NCBI RefSeq assembly: GCF_023898315.1
Contig: NC_064616.1
Coordinates: 541,871,602 to 541,935,601, forward strand
Direction: 5' to 3'
DNA: 64,000 nucleotides
DNA from: Schistocerca nitens
Taxonomy: Eukaryota; Arthropoda; Insecta; Orthoptera; Acrididae
Part shown: positions 45,886-56,577 of the stretch, one piece after another
How the letters are laid out: each line of letters begins with the position of its first letter
Position numbering within the stretch: the stretch's first letter is position 1
The notes under the pieces: model-generated
Told to the model about the DNA's origin: nothing
Database searches by the model: none
What the model saw: the letters and a program-made list of their open reading frames with translations, nothing else
Position numbers and translations under genes: made by a program

Positions 45886-46111
45886 ACTGGCCATTAAAAA
45901 TGCTACACCACGAAGATGACGTGCTACAGATGCGAAATTTAACCGACAGGAAGAAGATGCTGTGATATGCAAATTATTAACTTTTCAGAGCATTCACACA
46001 AGGTTGGCGCCGGTGGCAAACATACAACGTGCTGACATGAGGATAGTTTCCAACCGATTTCTCATGCACAAACAGCAGTTCACCTGCGTTGCGTGCTAAA
46101 ACGTTGTTGTG

Positions 46112-47340
46112 ATGCCTCGTATAAGGACGAGAAGTGCGTACCATCACGTTTCCGATTTTGATAAAGGTCGGGTTGTAGCCTATAGCGATTGCGGTTTATC
46201 GTATCGCGACATTGCTGCTAGCGTTGGTCGAGATCCAATGACTGTTAGCAGAATATGGAATCGGTGCGTTCAGGAGGGTAATACGGTACGCCGTGCTGGA
46301 TCCCAACGGCCTCGTATCACTAGCAGTCGAGATGACAGGCATCTTATCTGCGTAGCTGTAACGGATCGTGCTGCCACGTCTCGATCCATGAGCCAACAGA
46401 TGGGGACGTTTGCAAAACAACAATCATCTGCACGAACAGTTCGAAGACGTTTGCAGCAGCATGGACTGTCCGCTCGGAGACCATGACTGCGCCGGCCGCG
46501 GTGGCCAAACGGTTCTAGGCGCTTCCGCCTGGAACCGCGAGACTGCTACGCTCGCAGGTTCGAATCCTTCCTCGGGCATGGATGTGTGTGCAGCCCTTAG
46601 GTTAGTTAGGTTTAAGTAGTTCTAAGTTCTAGGGGACTGATGACCTCAGATGGTAAGTCCCATAGTGCTCAGAGCCATTTGGACCATTTGAACCACGGCT
46701 GCGGTTACCCTTGACGCTGCATCACAGACAGGAGCGCCTGCGATGGTGTACTCAACGACGAACCTGGGTGCACGAATGGGAAAACGTCATTTTTTCGGGT
46801 GAATCCAGGTTCTATTTACAGCATCATGATGGTCGCATCCGTGCTTGGCGACATCGCGGTGAACGCACATTGGAAGCGTGTATTCGTCACCGCCATACTG
46901 GCGTATCACTCGGCGTGATGGTATGGGGTGCCATTGGTTACACGTCTCGGTCACCTCTTGTTCGCATTGACGGCACTTTGGACAGTGGACGTTACATTTC
47001 TGATGTGTTGCGACCCGTGGCTCTACCCTTCATTCGATCCCGGCGAAACCATACATTCCAGCCAGATGATGCAAGACCTCATGTTGCAGGTCCTATACTG
47101 GCCATTCTGGATACAGAAAATGATCGACTGCTGCCCTGGCCAGCACATTCTCAAGATCTCTCACCAACTGAAAACGTCTGTTCAATGGTGGCCGAGCAAC
47201 TGGTTCGTCACAATACGCCAGTCACTACTCTTGATGAACTGTGGTATCGTGTTGAAGCTGCATGTACACGCCATCCAAACTCTGTTTAACTCAGTGCCCA
47301 GGTGTCTCAAGGGCGGTATTACTGCCAGAGGTGGTTGTTG
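46112..47340 (+). pseudogene. Tc1-like transposase, interrupted by SINE
   Basis: The first part (46,112-46,486) gives a complete N-terminus: 'FDKGRVVAYSDCGLSYRDIA' (helix-turn-helix), 'DPMTVSRIWNRC' and 'SSARTVRRRLQQHGL' (second helix-turn-helix). After the SINE, 46,711-47,289 carries 'VIFSGESRFYLQ', 'GVMVWGAIGYTSRSPLV', 'FQPDDARPHVAG' and 'DLSPTENVCSMV'. The first catalytic Asp is Gly (codon ggt, 46,798-46,800), the second Asp (in 'PDDARPH') and the Glu (in 'PTENV') remain, and a Trp of the final block is Cys. Near 47,270 a small deletion removes a few codons and shifts the frame. Independently of the SINE, the Gly substitution would inactivate it. Confidence 0.92.
46492..46693 (+). mobile_element. 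tRNA-headed SINE (family 1) inside the Tc1 element
   Basis: Target duplication catgactgcg/cacggctgcg (46,482-46,491 and 46,694-46,703), each one base from a shared form. The head runs from 'ccggccgcggtggccaaacg'; B box 'ggttcgaatcc' (46,558-46,568). The tail ends 'ccatttgaac'. It interrupts the transposase right after 'LSARRP'. Confidence 0.93.
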
Positions 47341-47482
47341 TGGGTACTGATTTCTCAGGATCTATGCACCTAAATTGCGTGAAAATGTAATCACATGTAA
47401 GTTCTTGTATAATATATTTGTCCAATGAACACCTGCTTATCATCTGGATTTCTTCTTGCTGCAGCAATTTTAATGGTCAGTA

Positions 47483-48420
47483 GTGTAGAATATGCAGTGT
47501 CTAAGACCAACAGCCCGTTTCGTTTCGTTGAGAAGATGGATTGGACCACTTGGTACTGGATTCCAGACATACCAATACAATAATAACTTTGAAAATAGAC
47601 AGACCCCAAAAAGCTGGGAGAACTGTTATAGAGGTTTCATAGATTAAGGTTTTTCGTCAATTGACCTTCAGTAACGTTTCTGGCAACGCGAGCTACACCC
47701 ATCCTGAAGCTACGTCGATGGCCTCTTAATCGCTGATAGAAGTTGGAAGGTCCCTTCAATGAGTTGCTCAGTGCATTAAAAAATCATAAAGCACTTGCCA
47801 ACGTGGAAAAGTCATATTTCGGCACAACAGAAGTTGAACTTTTGGAGCACATACGTTACAACGGCAGAAATGATCAATCCGAACCCAGAGTAATTACAGC
47901 CTGCTACCCAGTTTCCTATGCCTCAGACACGGCAGGACTTTAGATGGTTGCTTCTAGCATTCAATTTTTGCAAGAGGCAGCGCTCGGAATCTGTGCACTG
48001 ACAGGAGAACAGACGCTGTGGATTTGGAACGAACTAGCTGAGAATGAGTTCAAGCACAGTCAGGGGCACTAATAAATGCACCATTATTAGCACATCCTGA
48101 CCGGCAGACTGATTTTTACTTTATGAGATAGAGTACTGATGAAAAGCGAGATAAATTTCCCCAAGACCAAGCTCGAGGCCTTAGCCGTGGTTGGCAGATT
48201 AAAAATTTGTGTTACTCCCTGTTTGGATGAAAAATGAGGATATCAACATACCACCACATATTAGAATTCCCTTTCACAGTCACCTGTAGTATGTTAACCC
48301 ATTGGGTAGCCTATTTGCAGGAATTTTACTTCTCTATTATGTATGTGACAGGAGCAACGAGTATTATTGCCGATGGACTGTCATATTCGCCATAAGAGAG
48401 AACACACGAAGTGTTAGAGA
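47483..48420 (+). pseudogene. Gypsy-like reverse transcriptase and RNase H remnants (after Tc1 insertion)
   Basis: The interrupted polymerase resumes with 'VSKTNSPFRFVEKMD' (about 47,497-47,540), matching the 'NSP---V-K-D' start block. 'LANVEKSYFGTTEVELLEHI' (about 47,797-47,855) is the 'L---KC-F---EV-FLGH' block. 'HPDRQTDFYF' (about 48,097) starts the RNase H ('DA/TDAS' is lost), and 'WVAYLQEFYFSIMYVTGATS' with 'IIADGLSYSP' (about 48,305-48,395) is its end, matching 'RW---LQ-FDF-I-Y--G--N--AD-LSR'. An integrase is not recognisable downstream. Confidence 0.7.
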
Positions 48421-49890
48421 TCACCTAAAGTCACCATTTCAGCCTGTACTACATAAGAAATGGGGTCTTTGAAAACTGCGTAACGGTAACTCTGCAAGAC
48501 ATACCTATAGAACAGGACAAGTAGATTCCGCTTCCTGGAGAGACTGTTAGTGACGTGCATTCTGTATCTTTATACTACTGAATACAGTCTGCGAAACGCT
48601 TTCCTAGTGGAAAGAGGATTTGATAAAATGGACAGATTTTGAGTACTTCTAGAGAAAACTTTCTGGGCGAGTTATCGATCTAGAAAGGTTTGTATCACAC
48701 ACAGGGAGTCCCTGATAATGGGGGTCACAAGCTTCGGCACAATATTCAGCAACTAGTTATACGTCATCTGGATCGGCCGGAGTTTCACGATATAAAATAT
48801 TTGGACGCAAATTTGTGGAAGAGCGGTTTAAATGCACTTGATTTGATGAGCCTCATTTCTCCTTACAGTGGTGGAAGTACAGAATCGTCTGAGCAATCTT
48901 TACACTGGAGGAACAAAAATGTTACTTTCTGATTCGAAATTCCTACTTTAAAGGTGGTAAACGTCTGCAGAATCGACGCCCTCTGAGCTTTTAACTTCAC
49001 TTCGGATTGAGTTACGGATAGAGTGACTTCAGACTTCTTACAGAGCGGGCACTTCAGCCTCTGTTTACAGCAGTCTGTTCGCCCTTTACACTCGGCAGAC
49101 ACACTGCGTGTTCCACACACATCTCTGGCTCAGACGTCATCTGAGGACAATGCAGCAGATCTGAGGACAATGCAGCAGCGGCGTGCACACAGGTACACTT
49201 AGCGAATCATTGTCACCACCTGCAGCCAGCACGTTCATAGTAGCAGGATGGTGAAATTTACTGGCTGCACAGGTGGTGTATATCGCGCTGGATTTAGTAA
49301 CCCGTAATAATGTCACGGGTAATTTTGTACTGGGATGGCACAGTTGCATTACGACTCATATTCCAAGTTTGCATGTCGAGTCATCGATTTAATTCTCGGA
49401 AAGTTTAACATGTTAGATAGCTGAATTTACGATCATATGTTTTCCTTTATGAACTCTGCCAACCGTAATTCACTTCAGTTTTATCTTGTTTTTTTATTTA
49501 TTATTTATGTCGTTACATCTCGAGTAACTTTCACTGAAGTACGTGGCAATCTCTTAAACCAAATAAATTTGTGCTAATAAATTTCATTTTATAGCCAGTC
49601 ACGCTTTGCATAATTAAGGTAACTATATGATTACCCCACCCACTGATCTATTGCTGGGCCGAAAATTAGCATTCATCACCTCTGTTGTCAACAGTTCAGC
49701 TACGGTGGTTAACTAGGTAAGATATCTAGAGAGGTAACTAACATGCGTCATTTGTCACTCTCTAAAATAGCGAATGGGGTTTAAACAGTGAATGGCAGTT
49801 GTCGTCCTGTGGGGGATGTGGCAATGTGAAATTATTTCTGATACTAGTCTCGACTTTTCTGTGAATAGAGAACTTCACGTGGGATAGTCT
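48421..49890. other. No recognisable gene; short tandem duplication
   Basis: The region probably includes remains of the Gypsy-like 3' part, but I see no integrase motif. A 20-bp unit is duplicated exactly at 49,139-49,178. Confidence 0.35.
49139..49178. repeat. Exact 2 x 20-bp tandem duplication
   Basis: The unit atctgaggacaatgcagcag occurs at 49,139-49,158 and 49,159-49,178 without mismatch; probably replication slippage. Confidence 0.95.
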
Positions 49891-49899
49891 TTGCTTGAA

Positions 49900-51570
49900 A
49901 TTGGTATCTTCAAAAAGTTACTTCGAAATATCCTAAGCTCCAGCAGTCACACCAGCTTGGTGACAGCATAGCGGGCGAAGGAGTCAGTGCTGAGTATCGA
50001 TCAGTTTCCACTGGTCGATTTCGGGAACCTCGCCAATAGGCCGATTACAATTACATGGAATGGCTCTGCTGCCGGAAGACGTAGTACTATATGCACTGGA
50101 GATAATTGTACCACATGCTTCCGCCACTATCATTCCTTACAGTGACTCACATACTGACTAATGGATTGGTAGAGATCTGGACAGTGATACCTGTGCTGAT
50201 TCTGTCTTGAGCTTCCACGAATCCCAGGTGACCAAATGTTGGAGCATCATGGAAATACTTCAGGACAGCTGGACTCAGACGTGCTGGGATGGTAAGCAAT
50301 CATTTCTGTTCCACTGGATCATAGTTCCTCTCTTCCCATTTTCAGTTTATTAATTGGGATTCTCGTTGGCTGGATCCTCCTTCAAGGCATCTATCGTTTT
50401 CAGCAGTGCTGGATATTCTATTTCTTGAGCAGCAATGTCATTTAACAAATTGACAACTGAGGTTACATCCATGCTGCTGTGTTCCATCAAAGTATTCTTT
50501 GAAAGGCAGTAGGCGTTCTTATGTTTGCATCCACTTTTGTATACCACTGTGACATCCTACTCCTGAAGCGTCAGTGCAAGTTGATCCTACAGATCTTTCT
50601 GTCTAGTCACCTAGCATATAGAATAATATTCCATCACAGCGGTAACGAATTCGCCAAATTAATTTGACTGGAAGTTTTGATGGCCCAAGCACCTGTGAGG
50701 TATTCTTTCTCAGTTGCATGCTAGGTCATCTGTGGCTCAAAGTACACTGCACGCATAAGTTATTGCCTTTTCGGTACTTCCCTAAATTAGCATTACAACT
50801 GGTCGTATCCCACATTTGTTAGCAGCGATGCGAAGTTGTGTCGCGATTTTTTTGTAATATTAATGCAATGCTAGTAGTGGAGGTATTAGCGCCTCTTTAA
50901 GGATAGGAAAGGCCTCTCTGATATTACGTTCCAGGAAAATTAGGCGTCTCCTTGGTGTAGTACTTACAAGGGATACATGTTCATGCAAAAACTTTTATGA
51001 ATCGACAGCAGTATGGTCACATTGCGAGAAAACATTTCACAATAAGAACGAGTGACTGCTTTTATTTTTCTCTAAATCGAGATGGATTCCTTTGCTATTC
51101 ATTATCTGTACCAGGATTATTATTTCTTTGGTAGTGAAGAGGTACTTTTTGATATTCAGATGGATGTCTTCCAACTGAACGCACTTCAACGTAGTTGTCT
51201 TCTAACTTGGATGTTTTTTAAATGCCTCCGAAGGAACGACAATATTGTCCATATAACAAAGAGTTATCGTCCATTTACGATGTCAAAGCAGATTAGCATT
51301 CATACATTCATACATTCAAATGTGGCGGGGGAGTTACACAGTCTTAACATTATAACTTTGAACCAACGGGGACTGTCAGGATTACGAAGGCAGTCTGTTC
51401 CCAGTCAACATCTATTTGCCAGCAGCCTATTTCCATCTCCATAGCTGATAAATAGTTTGCGCCTTTTCTAATGGTCCAGGGTGTCAGTAGCTACAAATAA
51501 TTATTTAAGATTTTGCTCAGTTGTAGGTAGTCCATGCAGAAGAGGTATGTGCAGTCCTTCATGATGATCA
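49900..51570 (-). pseudogene. Second Gypsy-like pol (reverse transcriptase, RNase H, integrase start)
   Basis: On the minus strand, from the right: 'EMEIGCWQIDVDWEQTAFV' (about 51,445-51,385), matching 'DL-SGYWQI-------KTAF'; a 'YMDNIVVP' block (about 51,255-51,235), where the catalytic Y-x-D-D has become YMDN; 'CTDASGVG' (about 50,575-50,550), the RNase H Asp; 'VVYKSGCKHKNAYCLSKN' (about 50,545-50,490), its end ('Y--G--H-NAD-LSR'); then integrase-linked sequence and 'AAEPFHVIVIGLLARF' (about 50,070-50,020), the 'P---V-ID--GP' block with its Asp changed to Gly at the expected position. Stops and frameshifts are abundant. It is distinct from the plus-strand Gypsy-like element. Confidence 0.65.
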
Positions 51571-51572
51571 GT

Positions 51573-51772
51573 CCGACCGGTGTGACCGAGCGGTTCTAGG
51601 CGCTTCAGTCTGGAACAGCGCTACCGCTGCGGTCACAGGTTCGAATCCTGTCTTGGGCATGGATGTGTGTGATGTCCTTAGGTTAGTTAGGTTTAAGTAG
51701 TTCTAAGTTCTAGGGGACTGATGACCTCAGAAGTTAAGTCCCATAGTGCTCAGAGCCATTTGAACCATTTTA
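51573..51772 (+). mobile_element. tRNA-headed SINE (family 1)
   Basis: The head contains 'ccgagcggttctaggcgctt' and B box 'ggttcgaatcctg' (51,639-51,651), then the family 1 body to 'ccatttgaaccatttta'. It lies at the 5' border of the minus-strand Gypsy-like pol. No target duplication could be made out. Confidence 0.92.
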
Positions 51773-52806
51773 TAGCTGTCTACGAATCCGCTGGTCTCAC
51801 GAATATACGTACCATTCGAAAGATTTACTGTTTTGATTCTGGCTCTTGTCTGTGTAACAGACGCCTTTAATGTTACCGAAATGGAAGCATGTGCTGTAGA
51901 TATTCTCAAGTACTCGGCGTCTTCACCAAACAATATCTGTTGGGATCACAGTCTCAGTTGTAACGGAAATTCGAAAACAGAGTCGTCAGTGAAATACAAT
52001 ACCTAGCACTGCAAATACATGTATTACGAACATCAACATACAGTCTAAACAGAACTGGCGTCCTGGTCAGAGAGTGCTGTTATGTTTATAAACATCGTAT
52101 ATTCCAGACTATGTAAGCATAAAAAATGTGCAGTGGCGACCACCAGCACGCCATGGCACGCCAACCCTTACGCCACACTGAACACACCAACCCTAGCGGC
52201 AGTATACAACTTGAGTAGTAAAATTATATTATTGTTATGGAAATTTTCCTGAATAAAAGTATTGTACAAAATATAAATGCCTTAGGGGTAATGGACAAGC
52301 AGTCAACAGTATCAAGATGTCTGTACTCTTCCGATTATATTAGCACTTGTATCCTTTTTTACAACCTTTCGTCTTTTTGCTGTAACAATATATTAAAGAC
52401 AATTAATCATTTAAAAAGCATGCAACAGTCTTTAAGGGTTTAGGATTTCTCACGAAACAAAATGAAACAATAACAAGATGAACTGTGCCAGTTTTCTTAT
52501 TTTCGTACGATGTAGGTTTCGAGCTGTAAGAACATTTTGCCGTAAAAAACTGATTCCAAAGATGGCACCAAAGAAAAGAACACATGTCAGATCTTTTAAT
52601 CTATTGCTTCTCGCCCTGAACTGTACAGGTTCTCTTAAATATTTTAGTTGTAGAACAATTACATCTGTACTGAACAGCTTCATGACACTTATTAGGATAA
52701 CATCTACTGTGTTACATATCATACACTGAACAGAGCTATGTGCACAGGGCTCACGATATTGCTTATGTAAATAGGTATTTGTTTGATTACCCATAAATGA
52801 TGGCTC
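51773..52806. other. No recognisable gene
   Basis: Chance frames only (up to 114 codons on the minus strand, 52,794-52,450), without motif support. May contain further decayed retroelement DNA. Confidence 0.35.
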
Positions 52807-52998
52807 AAAAAATGGCTCTGAGCACTATGGGACTCAACTGCTGAGGTCATTAGTCCCCTAGAACTTAGAACTAGTTAAACCTAACTAACCTAAGGACATC
52901 ACACACATCCATGCCCGAGGCAGGATTCGAACCTGCGACCGTAGTGGTCTCGCGCTTCCAGACTGCAGCGCCAGAACCGCGCTGCCACTTCGGCCGGC
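52807..52998 (-). mobile_element. tRNA-headed SINE (family 1)
   Basis: A perfect 12-bp target duplication, aaatgatggctc, lies at 52,795-52,806 and 52,999-53,010. The minus-strand B box is 'ggttcgaatcctgcc'. A short deletion in the head ('gcgccagaaccgc' in plus sense) distinguishes this copy. Confidence 0.95.
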
Positions 52999-53010
52999 AA
53001 ATGATGGCTC

Positions 53011-53460
53011 CAAGGCGCCAAAACTCATTCGCTTCATTCCTCTGTTGAAGTTATCAAAGAGGGTGAATATTTGATTTGAGACATTCTGTCGATCAGTAAA
53101 TGTAGGGATACATCATTTGCTTCATTTCTAATACTTCTTATAGTGAAAACTCTGCACCCCTTCCCACTATTTGTAAGATTTCTATATCTATTATATGATA
53201 TTTCTTTAATTTCCAGTTTGTGTGGTGTTCTCTGAACCTAGTACAGACTGACCGTATGGTTGTCTTATATAGTGGGATTTAATTCTTCGCGCATTATCTC
53301 GTAAACTACACTTATCGTCATGGAAGCTTGTTAATCCTATGAATTGAAGAAACATCCACTAAATGTCTATGGGATATAGAAAAACAGAAAGGAACCATTT
53401 GGTTCAAAATGTTGGATGTTTCGACAACACTTCGTGGTGAAAAGTGGCCCGAAACCTGTA
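53011..53460. other. No recognisable gene
   Basis: AT-rich spacer between the SINE and the next transposon; ends with the TA at 53,459-53,460. Confidence 0.4.
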
Positions 53461-54698
53461 GAAAGTGTGATCAAAAGTATCCGGACAACTATCTGAAAAT
53501 GACTTACAAGTTCGTGGCGTTCTCCACCGGTAATGCTGGAATATAATACGGTATTGGCCCACACTTAGAATTGGTTACAGCTTCCACTCTCGCAGGCAAA
53601 CGTTCTGTCAGGTGCTGGAAGGTCTCTTGAGGAATGGCAGGCCATTCTTCACGTAGTGCTGCACTGAGGAGAGGTATCGATGGTGGTCGGTCAGGCCTGG
53701 CACGAAGTCGGCGTTCCAAAACATCCCAAAGGTGATCTATAAGATTCAGGTCAGGACTATGTGCAGACCAGTCCATTACAGGGATGTTATTGTCGTGTAG
53801 CTACTCCGACACTGGCCGTACAGTATGAGCAGGTGCTCGATCGTGTTGAAAGTTGCAGTCGCCATCCCCGAATTGCTCTTCTACAGCGGGAACCAAGAAG
53901 GTGCTCAAAACATCAATGTAGGCCTGTGCTGTGCCAGGCAAAACAAAAATGGGTGCAAGCCCCCTCTATGAGAAACTCGCCCACACCACAAGAAAATCGC
54001 CTCCAAGTTTACTATTGCCACTACACACCATTGGCAGATGACGTTCACACGGCATTCACCATACCCACACCCTGCCATCGAATCGCCACATTGTGTACCG
54101 TTATTCGTCACTCCACACAACGTTTTCCCACTGTTGAATCGACCAATGTTTACGCTCCTTAAACCAAGCGAGGCGTCGTTTGGCATTTACCGGCATGATG
54201 TGTGGCTTAGGAGCAGCCGAGCGACCATGAAATCCAAGTAATCTCATCTTCCGCCTAACTGTCGCAGTACTTGCAGTGGATCCTGATGCAGTTAGGAATT
54301 CCAGTGTGATGGTCTGGATAAATGTCTGGCTATTGCACATTACGACCCTCTTCAACTGTCGGAGATCTCTGTCATTCAACAGACGAGTTCGGCCTGTACG
54401 CTTTTATGCTCTCCGTATCCCTTCACGTTTCCACTTCACTATCACATCGGAAACAGTGGAACTACGGATGTGTAGGACTGTGGAAATGTCGCGTATAGAC
54501 GTATGACACAAGTGACACCCAATCACCAGACCATGTTCGAAGTCCGTGATTTCCCAGGAGGGCCCCATTCTGCTCTCTTACGATGTCTGATAACCGAGTC
54601 GCTGATATGGAGTACATGGCAGTAGTTTGCAGCACAATGCATCTAATATGCAGAACGTATGTTTCTGGGGGTGTCGGGATACTTTTGATCAAATAGTG
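53461..54698 (-). mobile_element. Tc1-like transposon, complete ends
   Basis: TA flanks lie at 53,459-53,460 and 54,699-54,700. Inverted ends share 'tgatcaaaagtatccggaca' (left) and 'tgatcaaaagtatcccgaca' (right, inverted). The element is 1,238 bp. It is the same family as the split copy at 16.3-19 kb, and confirms how that copy should continue. Confidence 0.92.
53504..54600 (-). pseudogene. Tc1-like transposase, broken
   Basis: Minus-strand pieces in order: 'MNDRDLRQLKRVVMC' (from 54,379), 'STASTATVRRKMRLLGFHGR' (helix-turn-helix region), 'NAKRRLAWFKERKHWS' and 'NVVWSDESRYTMWRF' (first catalytic Asp in 'SDESRY'), a 'FQHDRAPAHT' block (about 53,850, second Asp), and 'MDWSAHSPDLNLIDHLWDVL' (53,776-53,717), where the expected Glu of 'PIEHLW' is Asp. 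Frameshifts near 54,000 and 53,800 and a stop in the middle separate these pieces. Two catalytic positions are intact and the third is altered. Confidence 0.85.
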
Positions 54699-55084
54699 TA
54701 TGTCATGTTCAGTAGAAACCTTAACTTAATGAGCTGTGGACTCGACAGTATTAAAGGAGCCTTAAAGCGTTGTGTTGTGAACAGAGAAGCAGTAACACCA
54801 GGATGTCGGGGTCAGATTAGGTGAGTAATTTCGAAGTGGAAGAGTCATTGAATATACAGAGTGTGTCACTAACTATTGCTGCCCAGAATAACTCCGGTAG
54901 TATGATAGGAGCTGAAGGGCTTGTGGGACAAAACTTACAGGGGACAACGAGGGCTATTTTTGTTGCTTGGTGGGATCGCTTTCTTTAATGGGATGCTATA
55001 GTTAGGTACTTGGTTTCTGATAGCGGCTATCGAGACCAATCCAATGATGTCCAACAGTAAGGTCTTTGAAGGTCAACGGAAGTC

Positions 55085-55990
55085 ACCAAGGTTTCATGAA
55101 CGTCCATTTACATAAACTGTTCGAAGTGATAACCATTGGTAACAATGCAATGCTTCAATCTTCTTATCATGAACTGAATGGTATTCCTTATCACATGCTC
55201 TCATAATTCTCTTTCGCATATCTTCAGGTGTAGTTGGAGCATCTTTATAAACAATATCTTTTACGAATCCCCACAAGGAAAAATCCAGAGGCGTGAAGGC
55301 TGGCGAAAGAGCCGGCCACGACACATCTCCGCGTCCAATCTAACGATTTGGGAATTGTCTCAGCATCTCGTTTCTAGCCATCAGCGAAAAATATGCAGGG
55401 CACCCATCGTGTTGATACCACATTCTGTTTCTTGTTCTTCAAGGTATTTCTTCCAATAACATACAAAGTGTTTCTGCAGGAATGTGGTGTAATTTCCTTC
55501 GATAAAATAGGGCCTATAATTCTGTCCTCCGGAATCTCACACCATACATTCACAGACCACGGTTTTTAGAGTGCAACATGACGCAGTAAACAGGGACTTC
55601 CAGTTGCCCAATAATGCATGTTATGCAAACTAACATTTCCATGGTTCGTGAATGTAACCTCGTCAGTAAATAAAATCAAATTAATAAATGTATCATCCCC
55701 CTGAATCTGAAGTTGAGCCTATCGGCAGAATCCAATGCTACGCATACAAGCCGTACCAGTTAATTCTTGGTGGAGACTGATATGGCAAGGATGATATTTA
55801 TGGCGACGCAGAACGCGAACAACACTACTCTGGCTCATGCCAGATTCCGTTGCGATTTGAAATAACAAAAGGATCTAGAACCACAGTCGCAAGAGTACCA
55901 ATTTCTGTTTCCTCGATAGCAACTTTCCTTGGCCAATTACGTTTCCGATGCGTTAAAGATCCACTTGTTCTCCATTTATGATACACGTGT
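55085..55990 (-). pseudogene. Mariner-related transposase, broken
   Basis: Minus-strand pieces in order: 'WRTSGSLTHRKRNWPRKVAI' (about 55,975-55,915), 'LFTDEVTFTNHGNVSLHNM' (about 55,660-55,605, first catalytic Asp), 'RIIGPYFIEGNY' (about 55,525-55,490), a 'QHDGCPAYFSLMARN' block (about 55,415-55,370, second Asp) and 'PAFTPLDFSLWGFVKDIVY' (about 55,305-55,250, third Asp in 'TPLDF'), then 'APTTPEDMRKRIMRAC'. The second-to-third spacing is about 40 residues. A run of about 16 bp is missing after 'MRAC' compared with the inverted copy in the right arm. All three catalytic blocks are readable, but in different frames. Confidence 0.75.
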
Positions 55991-56192
55991 CGGTTGAGTA
56001 CGCTGAGGATATCTTTAAGCGTGTAAGTCCCTAGCTCTCACTGAATTTCGTTGACATTTTCCGTAAATGAGAAGCATATCGACTAGTTCTTCGAAGGAAC
56101 ACATCATTAAAATTTGCTTGAATCGTCGATAGTAGTCTTACCGTTCCTATTAGTGTTGAGCTGCGAAACCATCGAATGGTGTTTACCTGTAA

Positions 56193-56459
56193 ATGGCACG
56201 GTATATGGATACGCCGTATTCTGCGAATATTTGCTATTTGCACGATATACGAGAGAGAATTGTCAGAGCATGTGCTTCGATAAGTGCCGAAGTGATAAGG
56301 AATACCACTCAATCCATGCTCCAAAAATTTCAGCACTGCGTTGACACCAATGGTCATCACTTCCAACACCTTCTGCAAATTTACGTTCATTCAACCTTTT
56401 TGACCTTCGTTGACCTTCCAAGACCTTACTGTTCCACATCACTGGATTCGTCACGATAG
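56193..56459 (+). pseudogene. Inverted duplicate of the transposase C-terminus in the right arm
   Basis: Open on the plus strand: 'YLHDIRERIVRACASISAEV', 'IRNTTQSMLQKFQHCVDTNG' and 'HHFQHLL'. The wording corresponds to the C-terminal end of the minus-strand transposase of the same element ('EDMRKRIMRAC', 'HCYQWLS'-region), but without the small deletion present there. It exists because the inverted repeat extends into coding sequence. Confidence 0.65.
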
Positions 56460-56577
56460 CCAACGTCATATTATGGCCCCCGTTGTACTATGCAACTTTT
56501 GTCCCACAAGTTTTTCCTCTCCTATCATGATTTCGGAGTTACTCTAAGTGGCAATAGTTAGTAACTCACGCTGTATA

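Larger units (their letters stand above)
45887..47480 (+). mobile_element. Tc1-like transposon, complete, split by a SINE
   Basis: TA flanks lie at 45,885-45,886 and 47,481-47,482. Terminal inverted repeats begin ctggccattaaaa and, inverted, ctgaccattaaaa, and continue through 'tgct-ca-caagaagaa' for about 30 bp. Total 1,594 bp including a 202-bp SINE. It sits in the polymerase of the Gypsy-like element. I recognise the family as one widely spread among arthropods. Confidence 0.93.
54857..56573 (-). mobile_element. Mariner-related transposon with long inverted repeats
   Basis: TA-flanked ends begin cagagtgtgtcactaact and, inverted, cagcgtgagttactaact. Similarity between the arms extends at least 270 bp inward ('aagtaactccg'-type, 'ccaatgatgt'/'ccagtgatgt', 'aacagtaaggtctt', 'ggtattccttatcac'), so each arm carries a copy of the transposase C-terminal coding region. 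The element is 1,717 bp. Confidence 0.75.
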
